From positions 186,001-250,000 of the forward strand of contig JAYKXP010000028.1 in the NCBI GenBank assembly GCA_037176845.1: a DNA stretch of 64,000 nt, given 5' to 3'. Position numbers and translations under genes: made by a program. The notes under the pieces were generated by a model. The model worked only from the letters and a program-made list of their open reading frames with translations, did not search any database and was not told the DNA's origin. The DNA comes from Paramarasmius palmivorus (Eukaryota; Basidiomycota; Agaricomycetes; Agaricales; Marasmiaceae). Shown here piece after piece: positions 12,674 to 25,485 of the stretch. Every line of letters starts with the position of its first letter. Within the stretch, counting starts at the first letter, position 1.

Positions 12674-13458
12674 TCAGGAGGCAGCTAGATCCCACATTTG
12701 ACGAATGTTTTCCGAATCATCTTTACGGCCGTTGAGTTGGACTCGATGTATCTCGCCTGATTGGGATTCTACAAGGTCTTATAAGAGGGAGATTTTCATG
12801 AGATGTAATGAACGCTCACTGATAAGTATCCTGTTGACACTGCCATCTCTCTCCACGACTGGTTGGAACCCTAGGCCCTTGTATATTGTCAAGCGAAGAC
12901 TAAAAAGGAAGGTTGAGCGCAACAGAAGTTATGCAATTAACTGCTTACGCGGTACCGTCCAGCTCCTTCTCGTGGTCTAGTGCCGGATCGCAGTCCTCCA
13001 GCGCACGGGCATCTTCTTTAAGTGAAGCCAGCTCTGCCTCTCTGCTTGCAAGCTGTTCTTCGGCGTCACTAATAGACTTGGCAAGGGATAACTTGAACCT
13101 GTCGAGCTCGTTGAGGGTTGCAGCATGAGATTCTGCCGACGGAACACTTTTGGGGCGGGTTGAGGAATTACGGGCGGCTTCCAGGATCTTGGCAAGTGCT
13201 GTCGTCTGTTGAACACTTCGGCCGCTGGACACGTTGGATAAGACGTACATTTCAGATTAGCGTGCGCTTCTTCTAACTCTTTCTTCCTTTTGGCCTCGGA
13301 TGCTGCAAATTTCTCCTCCGCAGCAACAATAGTCAGGTAATCTTCATCAGGATCTATCATGAGCGCCATGTCCTGTATCGCTTTCCTGTAAGAACGTTAA
13401 ACACCTATACTCGTGCTATAAATTGTCCTTACACGGCTTCTGAGATATCAATCGACAT
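12674..13458 (-). CDS. SPC24: Kinetochore protein Spc24
   Basis: Subunit of the Ndc80 complex at the inner end, next to the centromere side. The start MSIDISEAV is split from KAIQDMALMIDPDEDY by an intron at about 13387-13432. A long heptad-rich coiled coil follows (EAKRKKELEEAHANL, FKLSLAKSISDAEEQLASREAELASLKED given in parts). The C-terminal globular domain reads LRLTIYKGLGFQPVVE, then IHRVQLNGRKDDSE and ends MWDLAAS, matching the Spc24 fold pattern (short LxxYxxLGF opening). Size of about 200 residues fits the family. The upstream region holds an MCB box 93 bp before the ATG. Confidence 0.85.
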
Positions 13459-13712
13459 CTTTTGCTCGTTATTGAGGTACTAGAGGGCGTAGAAGGGGAC
13501 CAAGTTGGCAGGATGAAGGTTGTTGAAGAAAAGATGTTGCATCAGACGCGACGCGTTTACCCACGTGTTTCCCACGACAGCGCCGGTTGGACTACTACAT
13601 GGGAGTGGGGTATTTTGCCCAATGCCAAGTTTGCACCGCTTTCACCATGGGCGCCTCTAGCTGTTACTTATAAGTAAGTGCAGATACCAACTGATTTCGA
13701 CCATTTTTCCTC
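13459..13712. promoter_or_regulatory. Divergent region upstream of SPC24 and the EF-hand gene, with MCB box and E-box
   Basis: ACGCGT lies at 13551-13556, directly preceded by GACGCG, so the core is partly doubled. A CACGTG E-box follows at about 13562-13567. Both are read directly from the sequence. The MCB box fits S-phase to mitosis expression of a kinetochore gene. Confidence 0.5.
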
Positions 13713-16700
13713 ATGTCTACCGATTCTAAGAATACCAAGGCTCTCCCCCGCAGTGTCGACCTTTCAGATGTATCTAAAAACATCAAAGCGGACAAAGAGC
13801 GAGTCGCATTGAAAATTGGTGAGTCCTACTGAGCTCCCTGCTCGTTCCATTCCGCTAACAATCATTGGTTGCTGCTACTAGCATCCTTAGTGCAAGAAAG
13901 CCAAGAAAGACTCTCAGTGGCTCAAGAAGGACTAGACGCTGGTCGTGAGCCTGGAACCCGTTCGTTTGATGCATCATCTGGCACTCATAATTGAGTCCAT
14001 GCAGGAGAAGTCGTCAAATCTGGAAAGGAATATATACAGAATCTGCTCGCGCCTTGCAAAGATGCTGTGGCCGTTTTGGAGCTCGTTTCTGAGATACATC
14101 CCGCTGTTGCGGTGAGTTCTCGGACCCGACCAATCACACATCATCTAATGAAACCCAGGTCGCTGTTGGAGTGTTCAAGGTGAAAATACTACATCCTGGA
14201 CTGAGCACACAGCAATGACAACCCGTAATCCAGGTTGTAATACAACTCGAGATGGATCGTCAAGAAAACGACCGCCGAATAGCCGCCTTGTACTTCCAAA
14301 TGGTAATAGTCCCTGGGCTGTCTCGCGCGCGCTAAACCGTTTATTCTCAGGCCGATTTGCTTCTCGTTCTTTCCTATCTGGACCCTGTATTCGAAGAGAA
14401 CGATGGCTTGAAAGCCACCCTTGGGAAACAGGTCCAAGTAATTTCGCAAACCATGAATGATTTCGGTGGGTCTTTACGCATGTTTTCAGGATTGCAACAA
14501 TCTTATCTCGATGACTCTCGGGCAGGCAACTTCTGCGAGTAAGAGATCTTCATACTCATCGTTTCAACCTTATTGATGCACAAATCAGTGTGTACTACAA
14601 GCACAAGAGTATCGGTAAGTAAAGTATACCCCATGCTACGAACATTATTTGAAAATGATGACCAAGTGCGCACAATCTTGTCTGGCAAGTACAAGGGCAA
14701 GTTGGTCGAGTTTGCAGAAAAGTTTTCTGGGCAGAAGAAGCAGTTACAGTCTCTCGTGTCGCATAAGTCTGCAGTTTCGGTCTCCAAGCTCAAGAACAGA
14801 CTCGAGGGCGTTGCTGGGAAGATTGATAAGGTTCTGCACATAATTGAATCCCAGAATCCGAAGGAGAAGCAAGTCTCAGATATGATACGGAAGTATGGAG
14901 GCGAGTCTGTGGTCATCAATGTGGGCTGCATCTACGTTGGTCACTAGATGCCCGCTAACACGCATGCAGAATGACGAAGCCCTCGACAAGATAGCCGCCA
15001 CCATGGGCGAAACGCTGGATTCTTCTATCAAATACAACCTACGAGCAAACCTCGATACCGCTCTGAGGTCAAATATGTCCTTGTACGAATTGAAGGTCGA
15101 AGCCACGGGCAAGAAGATAGAGGAAGCTGTGGATCGGTCGACGGAGATGATTCTCTCGAAGGCGAGTTCTTACAGTTACCGTGATTGTGCAGTATAGCTC
15201 ATCCTAGAAATAGCTTGATGCGGGACCTCACGATGCCATAGAAGACGAGGATATTCGCAATGTCTGGAAAGGTGTGTATTCTTGGAGCTATTGTGTTCAG
15301 CGCCTCACTGATTTTTCGGGATTAGAAATGGTCTGCTTTTTATTTCATTTCAAGCCTTGGATGCAACTAATGCTACAAGAAAGCAATGGCGCCAGACCTG
15401 CAAAGTTCGACATTTTGTAGACGGTAGCTTGATTTTATTATTAGCCTTTCCTTGCTATTGACGCATTCAAACCAGCTATCAATCATTATTATGCACGGAA
15501 GTTCGCCGTGTACCAGTTACAACATAACGAACCACATCCTGACAAATGGACGCTAGAGTTCATGTCTCGAATTATCTGTAAGCTATCCCTTTACAAACCT
15601 CGACCGGATCATGATATACCTCCCCAGTCTACCCTGCAATCGGAGATGCAATCGACGACGACGGCAGTGGGTTTGTATCAATATATGAAGTTAACCGCTT
15701 CTTCCGGCGAAAGCCTGAGGGCTGGAAATCCCCCGAATGGATTGCCTAGTATGTTTCTTCTTATCGTTGCCAAACCCTGACTGATCACACTACCACAAGC
15801 TGGGGCATCGGTTGGTACAGGAACGCCATCACGTATGTCTGTTACCCAATATGTTTGAAAAGGATGTAAACTTATATATCGCTCCTCAAGGTATAAGAAG
15901 AGATGTCTTCAGCTTCTTAAATACCTGGAAAACAGCGAGAAGACCATCCACTCGAACAACAAGCAATTCTTGAGGCCTTATCTCCACAGGAACGTCCTTG
16001 GAGACATACGTCTGATCGTGGAGTCTGTCTATACTAACACGCTCAGTCTCCACGGCGAAAACCTGAATTTGTCCCATCCAAGGTTCCAGTTCTTACGAAA
16101 GCAAAAGATGGATATGGAGATTGACACGGTAGAGAGCCGCTTAATGAAAACCAAGTACAGAATCGATGGTCCGCTCGCATTGGTAGCACTCTGCGACACC
16201 AAGAAGCTGGAACAGGTATGTCCTGGACTCTTTCACTTTTCTTCGGAACATTGATGTCTTTTAGTCGATTTTATGCGTTTTGAGTGTTCTGTTACTACGC
16301 CACAAACAGATCCTTAAGATTGGGGAGAAAGTCGTGTTGTCCGAACACGAGTTTGAGACGATGATCAATACAATCCTCCACGTTACCCAACCTTTTGAGA
16401 CCAGGCTCAACTTGCTTCTAGAGTGCTGGAGACAGCAGCGTTTAGATGCGAAGCTCCAGCTTCAGAGTTATGCCTCTGGTCTCTTCGAGGACTGGTGGTA
16501 CGTTTACTACGAAGATGTAGGTAAACTCCTCAGCCTGACACGAACCTGTGGCTAAACTCCCCACTTAGGACGAAGATGACGATGACGAACTCGACGTAGA
16601 CATCTATAACTATGAAGAAGATCCAGACAGCGATGGTGAATCAACCGACGGAGAGCATGACGATGGAGAGATGGATGATCATATTCTCCCCTCACCTGAA

Positions 16701-16997
16701 TATCCATTGAATCCGACCAGTATCCTCGTCTATCCCTTGCCCCCTCAGCCAAAGGAAGTCGCACTTAAACGTCAACAGACCGTGACGGATGAGGCCACCC
16801 GTTACATCGAAAGGACGCCGATGGTAAGTCTGTCTTGTGAAAGGTCTTGACTGTCCTTAACCCAAGCTCTCTTACAGAGCCGACGTCGAGCAAAAGAGAT
16901 AGAACTTGAACGACGGATGGACACTATGGAAAGCCAGCTAAACACCATAGAGGCGCTTTTGAGACAACTGCTAGTTGACAAGAACCAGAAGAAGTGA
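13713..16997 (+). CDS. Large EF-hand protein of unknown function with fungal STAND-like N-terminus
   Basis: About a dozen exons give a protein of roughly 850 residues starting MSTDSKNTKALPRSVDLSDV. The first third is helical (LVQESQERLSVAQEGLDAG, AVAVLELVSEIHPAVAVAVGVFK, RIAALYFQMADLLLVLSYL), a pattern that resembles the Goodbye-type N-terminal domain of fungal STAND proteins; this is a weak resemblance. One full EF-hand loop is present near 15645, DDDGSGFVSIYE, with Asp at 1 and 3, Gly at 6 and Glu at 12, so calcium binding is likely. The C-terminal part is acidic (DDEDDDDELDVDIY) and ends in a short coiled coil (RRMDTMESQLNTIEALLRQLL). No NTPase domain was seen. I do not recognise a named orthologue. 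It is convergent with AP-3 beta, only 19 bp between stops. Confidence 0.7.
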
Positions 16998-17016
16998 CGG
17001 GAGATCAGCTGTATTA

Positions 17017-19750
17017 TTACTTTAACCGATCTGTAGTGTCATGATCTTGTATACTAGATTCCTTGTGTTCGCCTACTATACTCTGATTGCTGTCACTTTC
17101 TTCGTCCTCTTCTTCGCTTTCCTCTTCGCTTTCTCCGACTTCGTCTTCATCTTCCTCGCCATCGTTCTCTTCCTCCTCCTCTTCCTCCTCTTCACCTTCT
17201 TCCGAACTCGACTCTTCGTAGAACTTGTCAAGGTCCGTCCACGGTCCTCTGGCACTCTTGATTCCACTACCTGCAGGTGAAGTACCTGTTGTTGGAGTAA
17301 GAACTACGGGTGACGGGATTGCCCTAGCCACAGGCTGGGCAGACGAGAATGCCAATGGCACAGGAGGTGGTGGTGGTGCATCATCCGGTGAATCCCTAAG
17401 CGATGACTCTACACCTTGTTCTAACCAATCAGGCAGAATCGTATCGGTCCACGACGATTTGCCCGTAACGAGCCCTAGAGAGCCTATCGGTGCATTAGAG
17501 TCGCCGTGTGTGAAAGTATCCTTGCCATCGTCGATAATGGGACCTTTGCCCTCAAACAGCACGAGCTTGAGTTGCTCTCGTCGTAATACGACACCACCTT
17601 GGTCTTCTTCCTCGTCTTCTACACTTGTAGTGGATGTTGGTAAGATACCTCTGATGAGGGTGGAAAGCATCCGTGAACGATCTCGGACATCGTAGTTGAG
17701 GTCATATCGGGCGAGGGAATAAACATATCGAGCAAGGAGTTTCAAGGTCGTGTCCTCGGGGGAAAGCACGATGAGCTTGGTAGCGAGAAGAACTATCAGA
17801 ACTTTCACAGACGAGGCCTTTCATGACATGGTCAATATTCTGCCCTAGAAGAAATCCCAAGTACATACTTCTTGACCAAACGTCTTGGCAGTCTTCCTCA
17901 GAACATCTGGAGCCCAGGAAGTAATGCCCGGTGGTCCAGGACTAGGTTCGTCCGATGCTGCATACTGGCCCACGAGCCAGATGATACAAGCTCTTGCTGT
18001 CGGGTGCCGAATGTCATCGATTTTCCTGGCCAATTGTGATATAATCTTCAGAGGGGTTTGTGATGGACCCACGTGCGTGGTACCCGAATTCATGAGACGT
18101 CTCTGAATGAGATTCTTCAAGACAATCACAGCGCTACCGACAACGACATCTGAGAGGTATGTATGAGCCACAAGTACTTCCAGTGAACGCAAAGGCTTAC
18201 CGTGATTGCTTTCAATCATCCCGATAAGGGCAGTCAGACATTGTTGGGTGCACTCTGGAATTAACACGGCACATTTTCCGATAGCGCTGATGCTGTCAGA
18301 GACCACCTCGTCTTCGGGATCCTCGGAGTATTCCTGGTGGACATTTAATACGCTGGTCCTCATCCTAGGTGTTATCACTTACAATGAGCTCACGAAGAAT
18401 AGCTTGATGGTTGTCAAAGTCCACTAGTCGCATTAACATGGCAAGCTTCATCCGTTTCGTGACTTGCAGATCTTGCGAAAAGAGGAAGAATCGGGAATAG
18501 AAGTTAGAGAACAGCGTCTATACTCAGGGTATAATTGAATTTGCGATCCAAACGACATGAAAACGACACTCACACTTGCGGTTCGAGCGATGACGAGCAT
18601 ATATGCAAGGACGACACGCTCCACTTCCTTCGATGTCTGAAGGAGCCGTAGAAGGGGTTGCACGAATCTGGGGTGATGTGAAGGTAGACCGGCATACCAA
18701 TAGACGCGGGTTGCGGCCAGAACGACAGCAGCATTTCTGCTTTGGAAGAGCGGTTCCACCGAGTCCAGGAGTAGCTTCACATCCGGGTTCAAGTCCCCCG
18801 ACTCCAGGGGTCGCGGTAACATTGTCCTTGCATACCGTAGGAGTAGGTTCATGAGCTCGACCTGACCCCATTCGTCAACATCAACTAGAGTCCTGCAGAG
18901 ACGTCTGTAATGCTGGTGTAGTAGATCTAATCGTGTGGGGCAGACGTATTCAAAGGCGATCGCGACACTGCCTATGGATAAGGGAGAACGATCGCGAAGA
19001 AGGTTGGTGATGATTTCAATCAAGGAAGAGACATGACTGTTATCTAGACTAGACAAGCCATGAGCAATAGCCTGTCGTTTCGAAAGGTGAGGTGCTTACT
19101 CGTAACACCTGCAGGTAGATAGAGCGGCGACCTTCCGAACATATGGACTGACATCTGCTGCACATTTCTTGATCGCAAGGACGACAACGTTGCCTATCAT
19201 AGGTACTTTGATACCGCTCAGAACTCGCAGGGCCATTGCCCTGATTAACGGGTTGCTATCAGAAAGGTCCTTCTGGAATGTGTTGATGGAAAGTAGGGCA
19301 AGATCAGGTTCCTGTTCTGCGTATTTGAGGAGGTAGATGTAAACGAGTTTTCGGATTTCCAAGTTGTGGGAGGCGACATTCTTCACAACTTGAGCAAAGT
19401 ATTCCGACACGTTGCGGCCTTTTGAGACGAGCTGAATTGAATGAGCAAAACTTTGGAGGTTAAATGGAATGATGACACACACCGCAACGAGTTTCTTCAT
19501 GGCATCCAATTTTTCTCGGTCGCTACTAGAGTCCAACTGCTTCCTAATCTTTGGCTTGTCCTCTACCACATCGAAATATCCATTGGTGAGCCTGATATCC
19601 CTGGTATGTTCGGAGAGAGATTCCTGAACGCGCTGACGTAGACGCGTAGCATTCTCGGTGATGGTATTGAGATAGTCTGCTCCAGAACTCTTTTATTTCA
19701 AGGAAAATCTCAGAGCTCAGGTATGTTATTTATACCGAGAAGCTTACCAT
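17017..19750 (-). CDS. APL6: AP-3 adaptor complex subunit beta
   Basis: Large subunit of the AP-3 coat that carries cargo from the Golgi or endosome to the vacuole. The start ATG at 19750 is followed at once by an intron; exons continue SSGADYLNTITENATRLRQRV, then the adaptin trunk of HEAT-like helices: KLDAMKKLVA, RKLVYIYLLKYAEQEPDLALL, NPLIRAMALRVLSGI, RKVAALSTCRCYE, then WGQVELMNLLLRYAR and DFDNHQAILRELIEY. The hinge is a very acidic Ser/Glu tract (SSSEEGEEEEEEEEE) after TILPDWLEQG, which is the usual AP-3 beta arrangement. The protein seems to end at the hinge (DHDTTDRLK), so the C-terminal ear common in animals looks absent. Its ATG lies 10 bp from the first ATG of the next gene on the other strand. 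Confidence 0.86.
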
Positions 19751-19759
19751 TATTGATGA

Positions 19760-22700
19760 ATGTGCAGGTGGGACATGGAGGAGCAAAACAGAAAGCGCAC
19801 GCGGTTATTTCCAAATATGGGTCGTCTAGCAGATCGACTGTATTCAAGTGAAGAGGAGTCTCGGATAACTGAGAGACCCATGAATCTATTTTCCCGTCTT
19901 CGACGACGGACGCTCAGCCAGAGTAGCCATACCAGTCATCCCCAAGTACCAGCTTCTCCTACTTCTTCTCCCAATGCCAATGAACCTACCATTCTTCCGG
20001 TTAACCCACTGGACCGGAGAATACACCCTGATCTCAATGCATTAGCTGCTCAATTAACACCTGTGACACCTATGGACACCCCGGAGGTGTCTCAAACAAT
20101 TCAATCCGACCCTTCTTTCACACCGCTGACACCCTGGATTCCAACAAGACCCAGGACGTTTTCTACTTCATCGGCAGCACCCAATGTCTCCTCACCAAAG
20201 AAGACTCCTGACGCGAACAAGTCGTCTAGATCTCCTAGTATTCCCCAATCCAGAACATCTTTCGCATCCGAGACTCAGACAGACACGTCGCATTATCACA
20301 GTCCTACACAGTCTACAACTTCTCTTCATACCAGTGTCATTCGCCGAATAGCCAACATATCGCGTCGATCATCTCCCTCTCCAACGCAACCTCCATCAGC
20401 GTGGAGCACGTTCGGCAGACGTGGAGCTTCGAGAAAAAAGAATACCCTGCCACATGCTTCTGATTTCGGTAGCGGGGGTGACCTATCGCGGGAGTCGAAT
20501 TCCGGGTCACAATCCAGAACACATTCCAGATCCCAGTCGACAAGCCAGACAACTTCAGTGGCAGAAACGCCACATCCGGATGACTTTTCTGTGAGGTGGT
20601 CCCCAGAAGCCTCAGAGGATGCCGGAAACTACAGCTGGTCGCCTTCACATTCGCGTCGGCCAAGCGGCTCGCATCCCAAAGCTACTACACCCTCTGATTC
20701 GCCCAACATTTCATCTCCTTCATCCAAATTTACCTTTGGCAGGAGCCGCGTTGCCCAGCTTGTCGCCCCGTCTGCTCCAGTGCCTACCATTCCAGTCCTC
20801 ACGTCTCCGGTAGTCGTCCCAGTCATCACATCTCCAATTCGTCGAGCAAATCGACCACCAGTTTCCAGATCCACGTTATTCGATGCCGAAGTTGACAATG
20901 ACAGTGAACACAGTTTTGACTTTAGGTTCCCTCGCCATGCGGTATCTCTGCCTACTTTGACGGAGGTGTGGAGTGCAAATGATTCGGACATTCCAACAGA
21001 CCAGTCACGGCCTGCAAGTTCGGTTTTCAGAGTGAGGACAGAGTCGACAGGTAGCAGCACTGGTCAACGCAGCATCCACGCTGTTCAAAGTATGACTTTA
21101 AGAAGAAAGAGGCGCGCTCGGCTAAAACACGGTGACATGCGTGCTACACGTGCAGATTCAAATTCGCTACACGTGGTAAGGCATCCCTGAATTTGTGCTT
21201 TGTTACCTACAGGACATCTTCATTTCTTCCGGTCTCTCTATCGTCCCTCGCTCTCTCTTCTCTCTTCAACCTATTCTTTCGTTTCATCGGTCCTCATTCT
21301 GACGGCTTTCACTTGACAGACTGGTGTCGAGGGATCCGGGACCCAAAGTAACACGCCAATACCGCTCCCTTTGGCGGAGCCTTTTGGTCAGTTTTCTCTC
21401 GAGTTCCCATCTCATCAGCCCTTGAAAATTCGTGGCTGATTCTTCCAATTTTCTCAGAATACCCGATCCATAATTTATCTTATACCACAAATTCAAGTCA
21501 AGACCGATCGAGATACCCCACACAATCCGTCTTCGCGCTCGACAGCAGCAGCACAGAGATGACATCCAATGGCCACACACGCACTCTTTCTGGTGGAAGA
21601 AATGGTTTACATGTGAAGGAAAAGTTAGCAGCCGAGGTAGAAGCTGGGAGTCGACCGTCAAGCTCGCGCGCTCGTGGTACTACTGCCGTTACACCCTCTC
21701 GTACAAAGCCAACTACCACACCTGCTGCAACTTCCAGAACACCACAAACTCCTTCGATGCTTAGTCCAGCCTCAGCAGAACCACGTACCCCTCAATCTTC
21801 CATGAAGGGCAAACGCAAAGCTGAAGAAGTAGACGGAAGCAATGGCAACAATATCACCCCGCCTGACGTTAGAAAACAGAGGGCTACCTTCGCTGCTGAT
21901 CCCAGACGTGCGTTTGATTGCACGTTGTACACCAGCTTGTAACTTACTGTTTTTGGTTACAGCCAATCGTGTGTCAGGAACATCTTCCCAAGCACCATCA
22001 TCTTACACCAGAAAAAGGGCGCGATTATCAGTGGGAGCAAGCTCGGTAGTCAGCGACCGCACAGGCGCTATCGATAAGGATGCCGCCGTTGGCTCACGGC
22101 CCCCTTCGCGTAGCGACTCTCACAGACACGCGGGTAACACTGGGACTGCCTCTTCTCGAGGCTCTCCTAGTACGGTGCCGTTCCGAACACAATCACGGGT
22201 CTCCCAAACAAGTCAGCATCATTCTATCCAAGTGCCATCAAGAGCAGCGTCTACTTCTAGACATCAAGGGCAAACAAAGTCGGGTTATCCCCCTCCACAA
22301 AGCGGTTCAAGAGCACCTTCACGACGAGGCAGTATCTCACAGGCGTCCATTCCAATTTCAGCACTCATTTCTCCGCATGCGCCGTCGATATCGACACACG
22401 GGGCAGCAACGCAATTTCATATGCGTGACCCTAGGAAGCCTCGAATACAGCCAACCCCATGGTCGTTAACTCTTCCGCAGATCGGGCCAGGTGAAAGGCT
22501 ATCATCATTTGACAGGTTGAAGTTGGGTAAAAGAATACGCGGGGACGAAGAGCAGCAGGATTTACATTCTGTGGGTTGGACAGAAAGTGGTGGAAGTCCA
22601 TTACATGCATGGTTATTTTTCATAGGATTCATAATCTTTCCGGTTTGGTGGGTTGCTGCGATATTAGGTATTCCGCGGACGAGGAGGATTGGCGGGTTAG

Positions 22701-22905
22701 AAGGTGGACAGGATGAGAAAAAGATAGCACTTGATGACCCACAGGTTGAACACGGTACTTGCGCTAGTGGCTCACTGTCCGGTTTCGCACTAATACTCAG
22801 TTCTCCTTAGATGCCAAATCATGGCGGAAAAGGTGCAGGGTGATGGCCGTCGTCTCCGTGTTCACCTATATCCCCTTCATCGTGCTCGTCGCTATTTTCG
22901 CCTAA
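19760..22905 (+). CDS. Ser/Pro-rich protein with two C-terminal membrane helices, function unknown
   Basis: Long low-complexity protein of about 900 residues, read as a first exon of 470 codons, two short exons and two longer ones: the joins HV-TGVEGSGTQ, EPF-EYPIHNLSYT and PR-ANRVSG all stay in frame. Most of it is Ser, Thr and Pro with basic clusters (TYTRKRARLS type). The C-terminus holds two hydrophobic helices: LHAWLFFIGFIIFPVWWVAAI and, after the last intron, VMAVVSVFTYIPFIVLVAIFA, which ends the protein, with RTRRIGG and KSWRKRCR between them. This tail arrangement is shared by uncharacterised fungal Ser-rich proteins. In-frame ATGs at 19760, 19775 and 19817 are all possible starts; the last (MGRLADRLYSSEEES) reads most naturally. 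I do not recognise a function. Confidence 0.7.
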
Positions 22906-23415
22906 TCCTGTCTCATTTCCACTCACAATCGTCTCGGACAAGCATCACATCAAGAAACAAATTGTACATGACTATATCCTCATCTGTTGTATCATGATAG
23001 GGACTGCCGCATTCACTTCCAACACACCTACATTACAGCTAACTATAGAGAGACCACCCGATACCATCCCAATGCGAAAAGGTTTTCTACGGGAAACCAT
23101 ACAAAGCCCTCACATTCCTTACACAACGCACTCTTTATTATTTACCCCTTTCTCGGGCATACCTTGCTTTTTGTTCACTACAGTGTTTCTTACCCGCTGT
23201 TGTTGTTTTCGCGTACATGTTTTATGCGTTATATCTATAAGCTGTTTGTATGTGCTATACCGCAGTCTACAATATAGCTGTTTTTGAGCTGAAGACTGGG
23301 ATACTTAGTCGCGCAAGTATGCATCATGATTCATGGCCTCGAATTCATCGCCACGGCGATATGCGCAGTTCTGGCAACTTCCCACGCACTTTCCACTTCG
23401 TTTCCGTCATCGACA
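22906..23415. other. Intergenic region between the Ser-rich gene and TMS1
   Basis: About 510 bp without a supported gene. It should hold the 3' end of the Ser-rich gene and the TMS1 promoter. An in-frame ATG at 23326 would extend TMS1 by 30 residues (MIHGLEFIATAICAVLATSHA), which would look like a signal peptide but is not family-typical. Confidence 0.4.
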
Positions 23416-25315
23416 ATGGGGCTCCTACTTTCTCTACCTCTCGCAGGTGGACTAGGAACTATAGCCTCGTCATGTCTCGCAGGCATTGCATTCTGTTTTA
23501 CCTCTACCGCAGGTGAGTTTCATTAGCGTTCAACTGGTGGTTGTACTTACTGTATGTACAGCTTCCATGTTCTTCAAGTCATGTAACTGCAATTCATCCA
23601 TAGCTACCCGTGTTGGCTTTGCGGTATGTCATTAATCTTTTCATAGTATCGTATTTTCTCATCAGGATTGTCAGGTCATTTTTTGTTTAAACTCCATGCT
23701 AGCATGGCTTATGAGGACCGACTTTGCTATCAAGTTAATTGAGAAATGGAGTTACGACTATATCAAGATGGATTGTGCAGCAGACAAATGTTATGGTGTC
23801 CTTGCGGTACGCAAGAATGGCCCAACATTCCTTCCAGAGCTAATGACGCTTGTATAGGTGCACAGGATATGTTTTGCTTTGACGTTGTTGCATACTATTC
23901 TCAGCCTTGCCTTGATTGGCGTGAAGGATACGAAGGATAAACGTGCGGCGATACAGAATGGGTGCGTGCTACTTGGTTTTCGTGCCTCAGTGATGCTAAT
24001 AAAACGACAGATGGTGGGGTCCAAAGGTCCTACTCTGGCTCATCTTGATTATTGTATCTTTCTTCATACCCAATGGCTTCTTTATGTTCTGGGGCAACTA
24101 CGTTGCTCTCATCGGCGCTACACTCTTCATCCTACTCGGCCTCGTACTATTGGTAGACTTTGCCCATTCCTGGTCCGAAACTTGCCTCGAGAACTGGGAG
24201 AATTCAAACTCGAGTCTTTGGCAATGGATCCTCATCGGGTCTACAGCGTCCATGTACATCTTCACCATAGTTCTTACGGGCATACTCTACGGCTTCTTTG
24301 CAGGCTCGGGGTGCACGTTGAACAAGTTCTTCATCTCATTCAACCTCGTGCTCTGTATCATCGCCACCGTCATGTGTATCCACCCGGTCGTGCAGGAATA
24401 TAATCCCCGGTCTGGGCTGGCACAGTCGGGCATGGTAGCTGCATACTGCACATACCTTATCGTTTCTGCCCTTTCCAACCACACTCATGCATCCTGCAAC
24501 CCATTGAGGAATGGTACCGCTGCGGCAGGAACAAGAACTACAACGGTGGTTCTCGGTGCCATCTTCACATTCCTCGCAATCGCCTATTCCACCACAAGAG
24601 CTGCGACTCAAAGCAGAGCCTTGGTCGGAAAGAAGAAGCCTGGTGTGCAATTGGGCGGAACAGATCACCTTGAAACTCATGCCGAACTTGGTGTGGTTAA
24701 TACTCAGCCGAGTCGGACGGAATCTCCTCGTTATCAAGCGCTATTGGCCGCGGTTGAAGCTGGGTTAGTTCTTTTTCGGATTTTCTGAAAGTGCTGCACG
24801 ACTCATATATTTGGGCAGAGCCATTCCCGCTTCTGCCTTGAATGAGGAAGAGGAAGAGGAGGAAGAGGAGGTCGTCGGTGATTCTAGAGATGATGAGCGT
24901 TCTGGAACAAGATACAATGTACGTTCTTCGGCCTTTTCAATAGTCAATAGTTCTAATCTGATACCCACTAGTATGCATGGTTCCATGTCATATTTGCAAT
25001 GGCTGCTATGTATGTTGGAGCACTACTAACTGACGCGTAAGTGACTATAGTCGTAGCTAACTAATGGTACTGACAAACTCTAGTAACGTCGTGTCCAAGA
25101 AACCGATAGACGGGCCAGTAGACTCCAACAATAATGTCTACATCGGTCAATCAGAAGTTGCCATGTGGATGCGGGTAGTGTCCAGCTGGATTTGTATGCT
25201 TCTGTACATGTGGAGTCTCCTTGCTCCCGTCATCATGCCAGACCGGTGAGTACTCGAAGATACTTTGCCGTAGCAAACACTAATTCAAGACTTCTATAGG
25301 TTTGACGATATTTAA
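23416..25315 (+). CDS. TMS1: Serinc/TMS1 family membrane protein
   Basis: Polytopic membrane protein of the serine-incorporator family, found on vacuole or plasma membrane in fungi. Exons join to MGLLLSLPLAGGLGTIASSC, the standard family start, then SCNCNSSIATRVGFA, KWSYDYIKMDC, CYGVLAVHRICFAL, NGWWGPKVLLW, FFIPNGFFMFWGNYVALIGA and LVDFAHSWSETCLENWE. About ten hydrophobic helices can be counted. A cytosolic loop near the end has a run of nine Glu (NEEEEEEEEEVVGD). The C-terminus MWSLLAPVIMPDRFDDI is conserved in fungi. The ATG at 23416 was preferred to an in-frame one at 23326 on family length. No lesion seen. Confidence 0.93.
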
Positions 25316-25485
25316 TGGCCACGCTCAATGGATTTTGTGACCACGTAGTTAAAGATCCTTTTACATTGAACTTCATCCTCCGGGTCGGATCCGGCAGTAC
25401 TTGTTACCTATGTAAACTAAACACATTGTAATCTACTGGTCGGTTCTCTAAACCCCCTTACGACAGCCCATACAACAAAAGAACC

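Noticed and set aside
17041..17280. Hydrophobic plus-strand frame (Phe/Leu-rich) opposite the AP-3 beta hinge
   Set aside because: It is the reverse of an acidic Glu/Ser tract, which always reads as Phe/Leu-rich on the other strand.
21177..21290. Alternative acceptor giving DIFISSGLS and a stop after the first exon of the Ser-rich gene
   Set aside because: It would cut the protein; a longer intron to 21321 restores frame into the following exons and the membrane tail.
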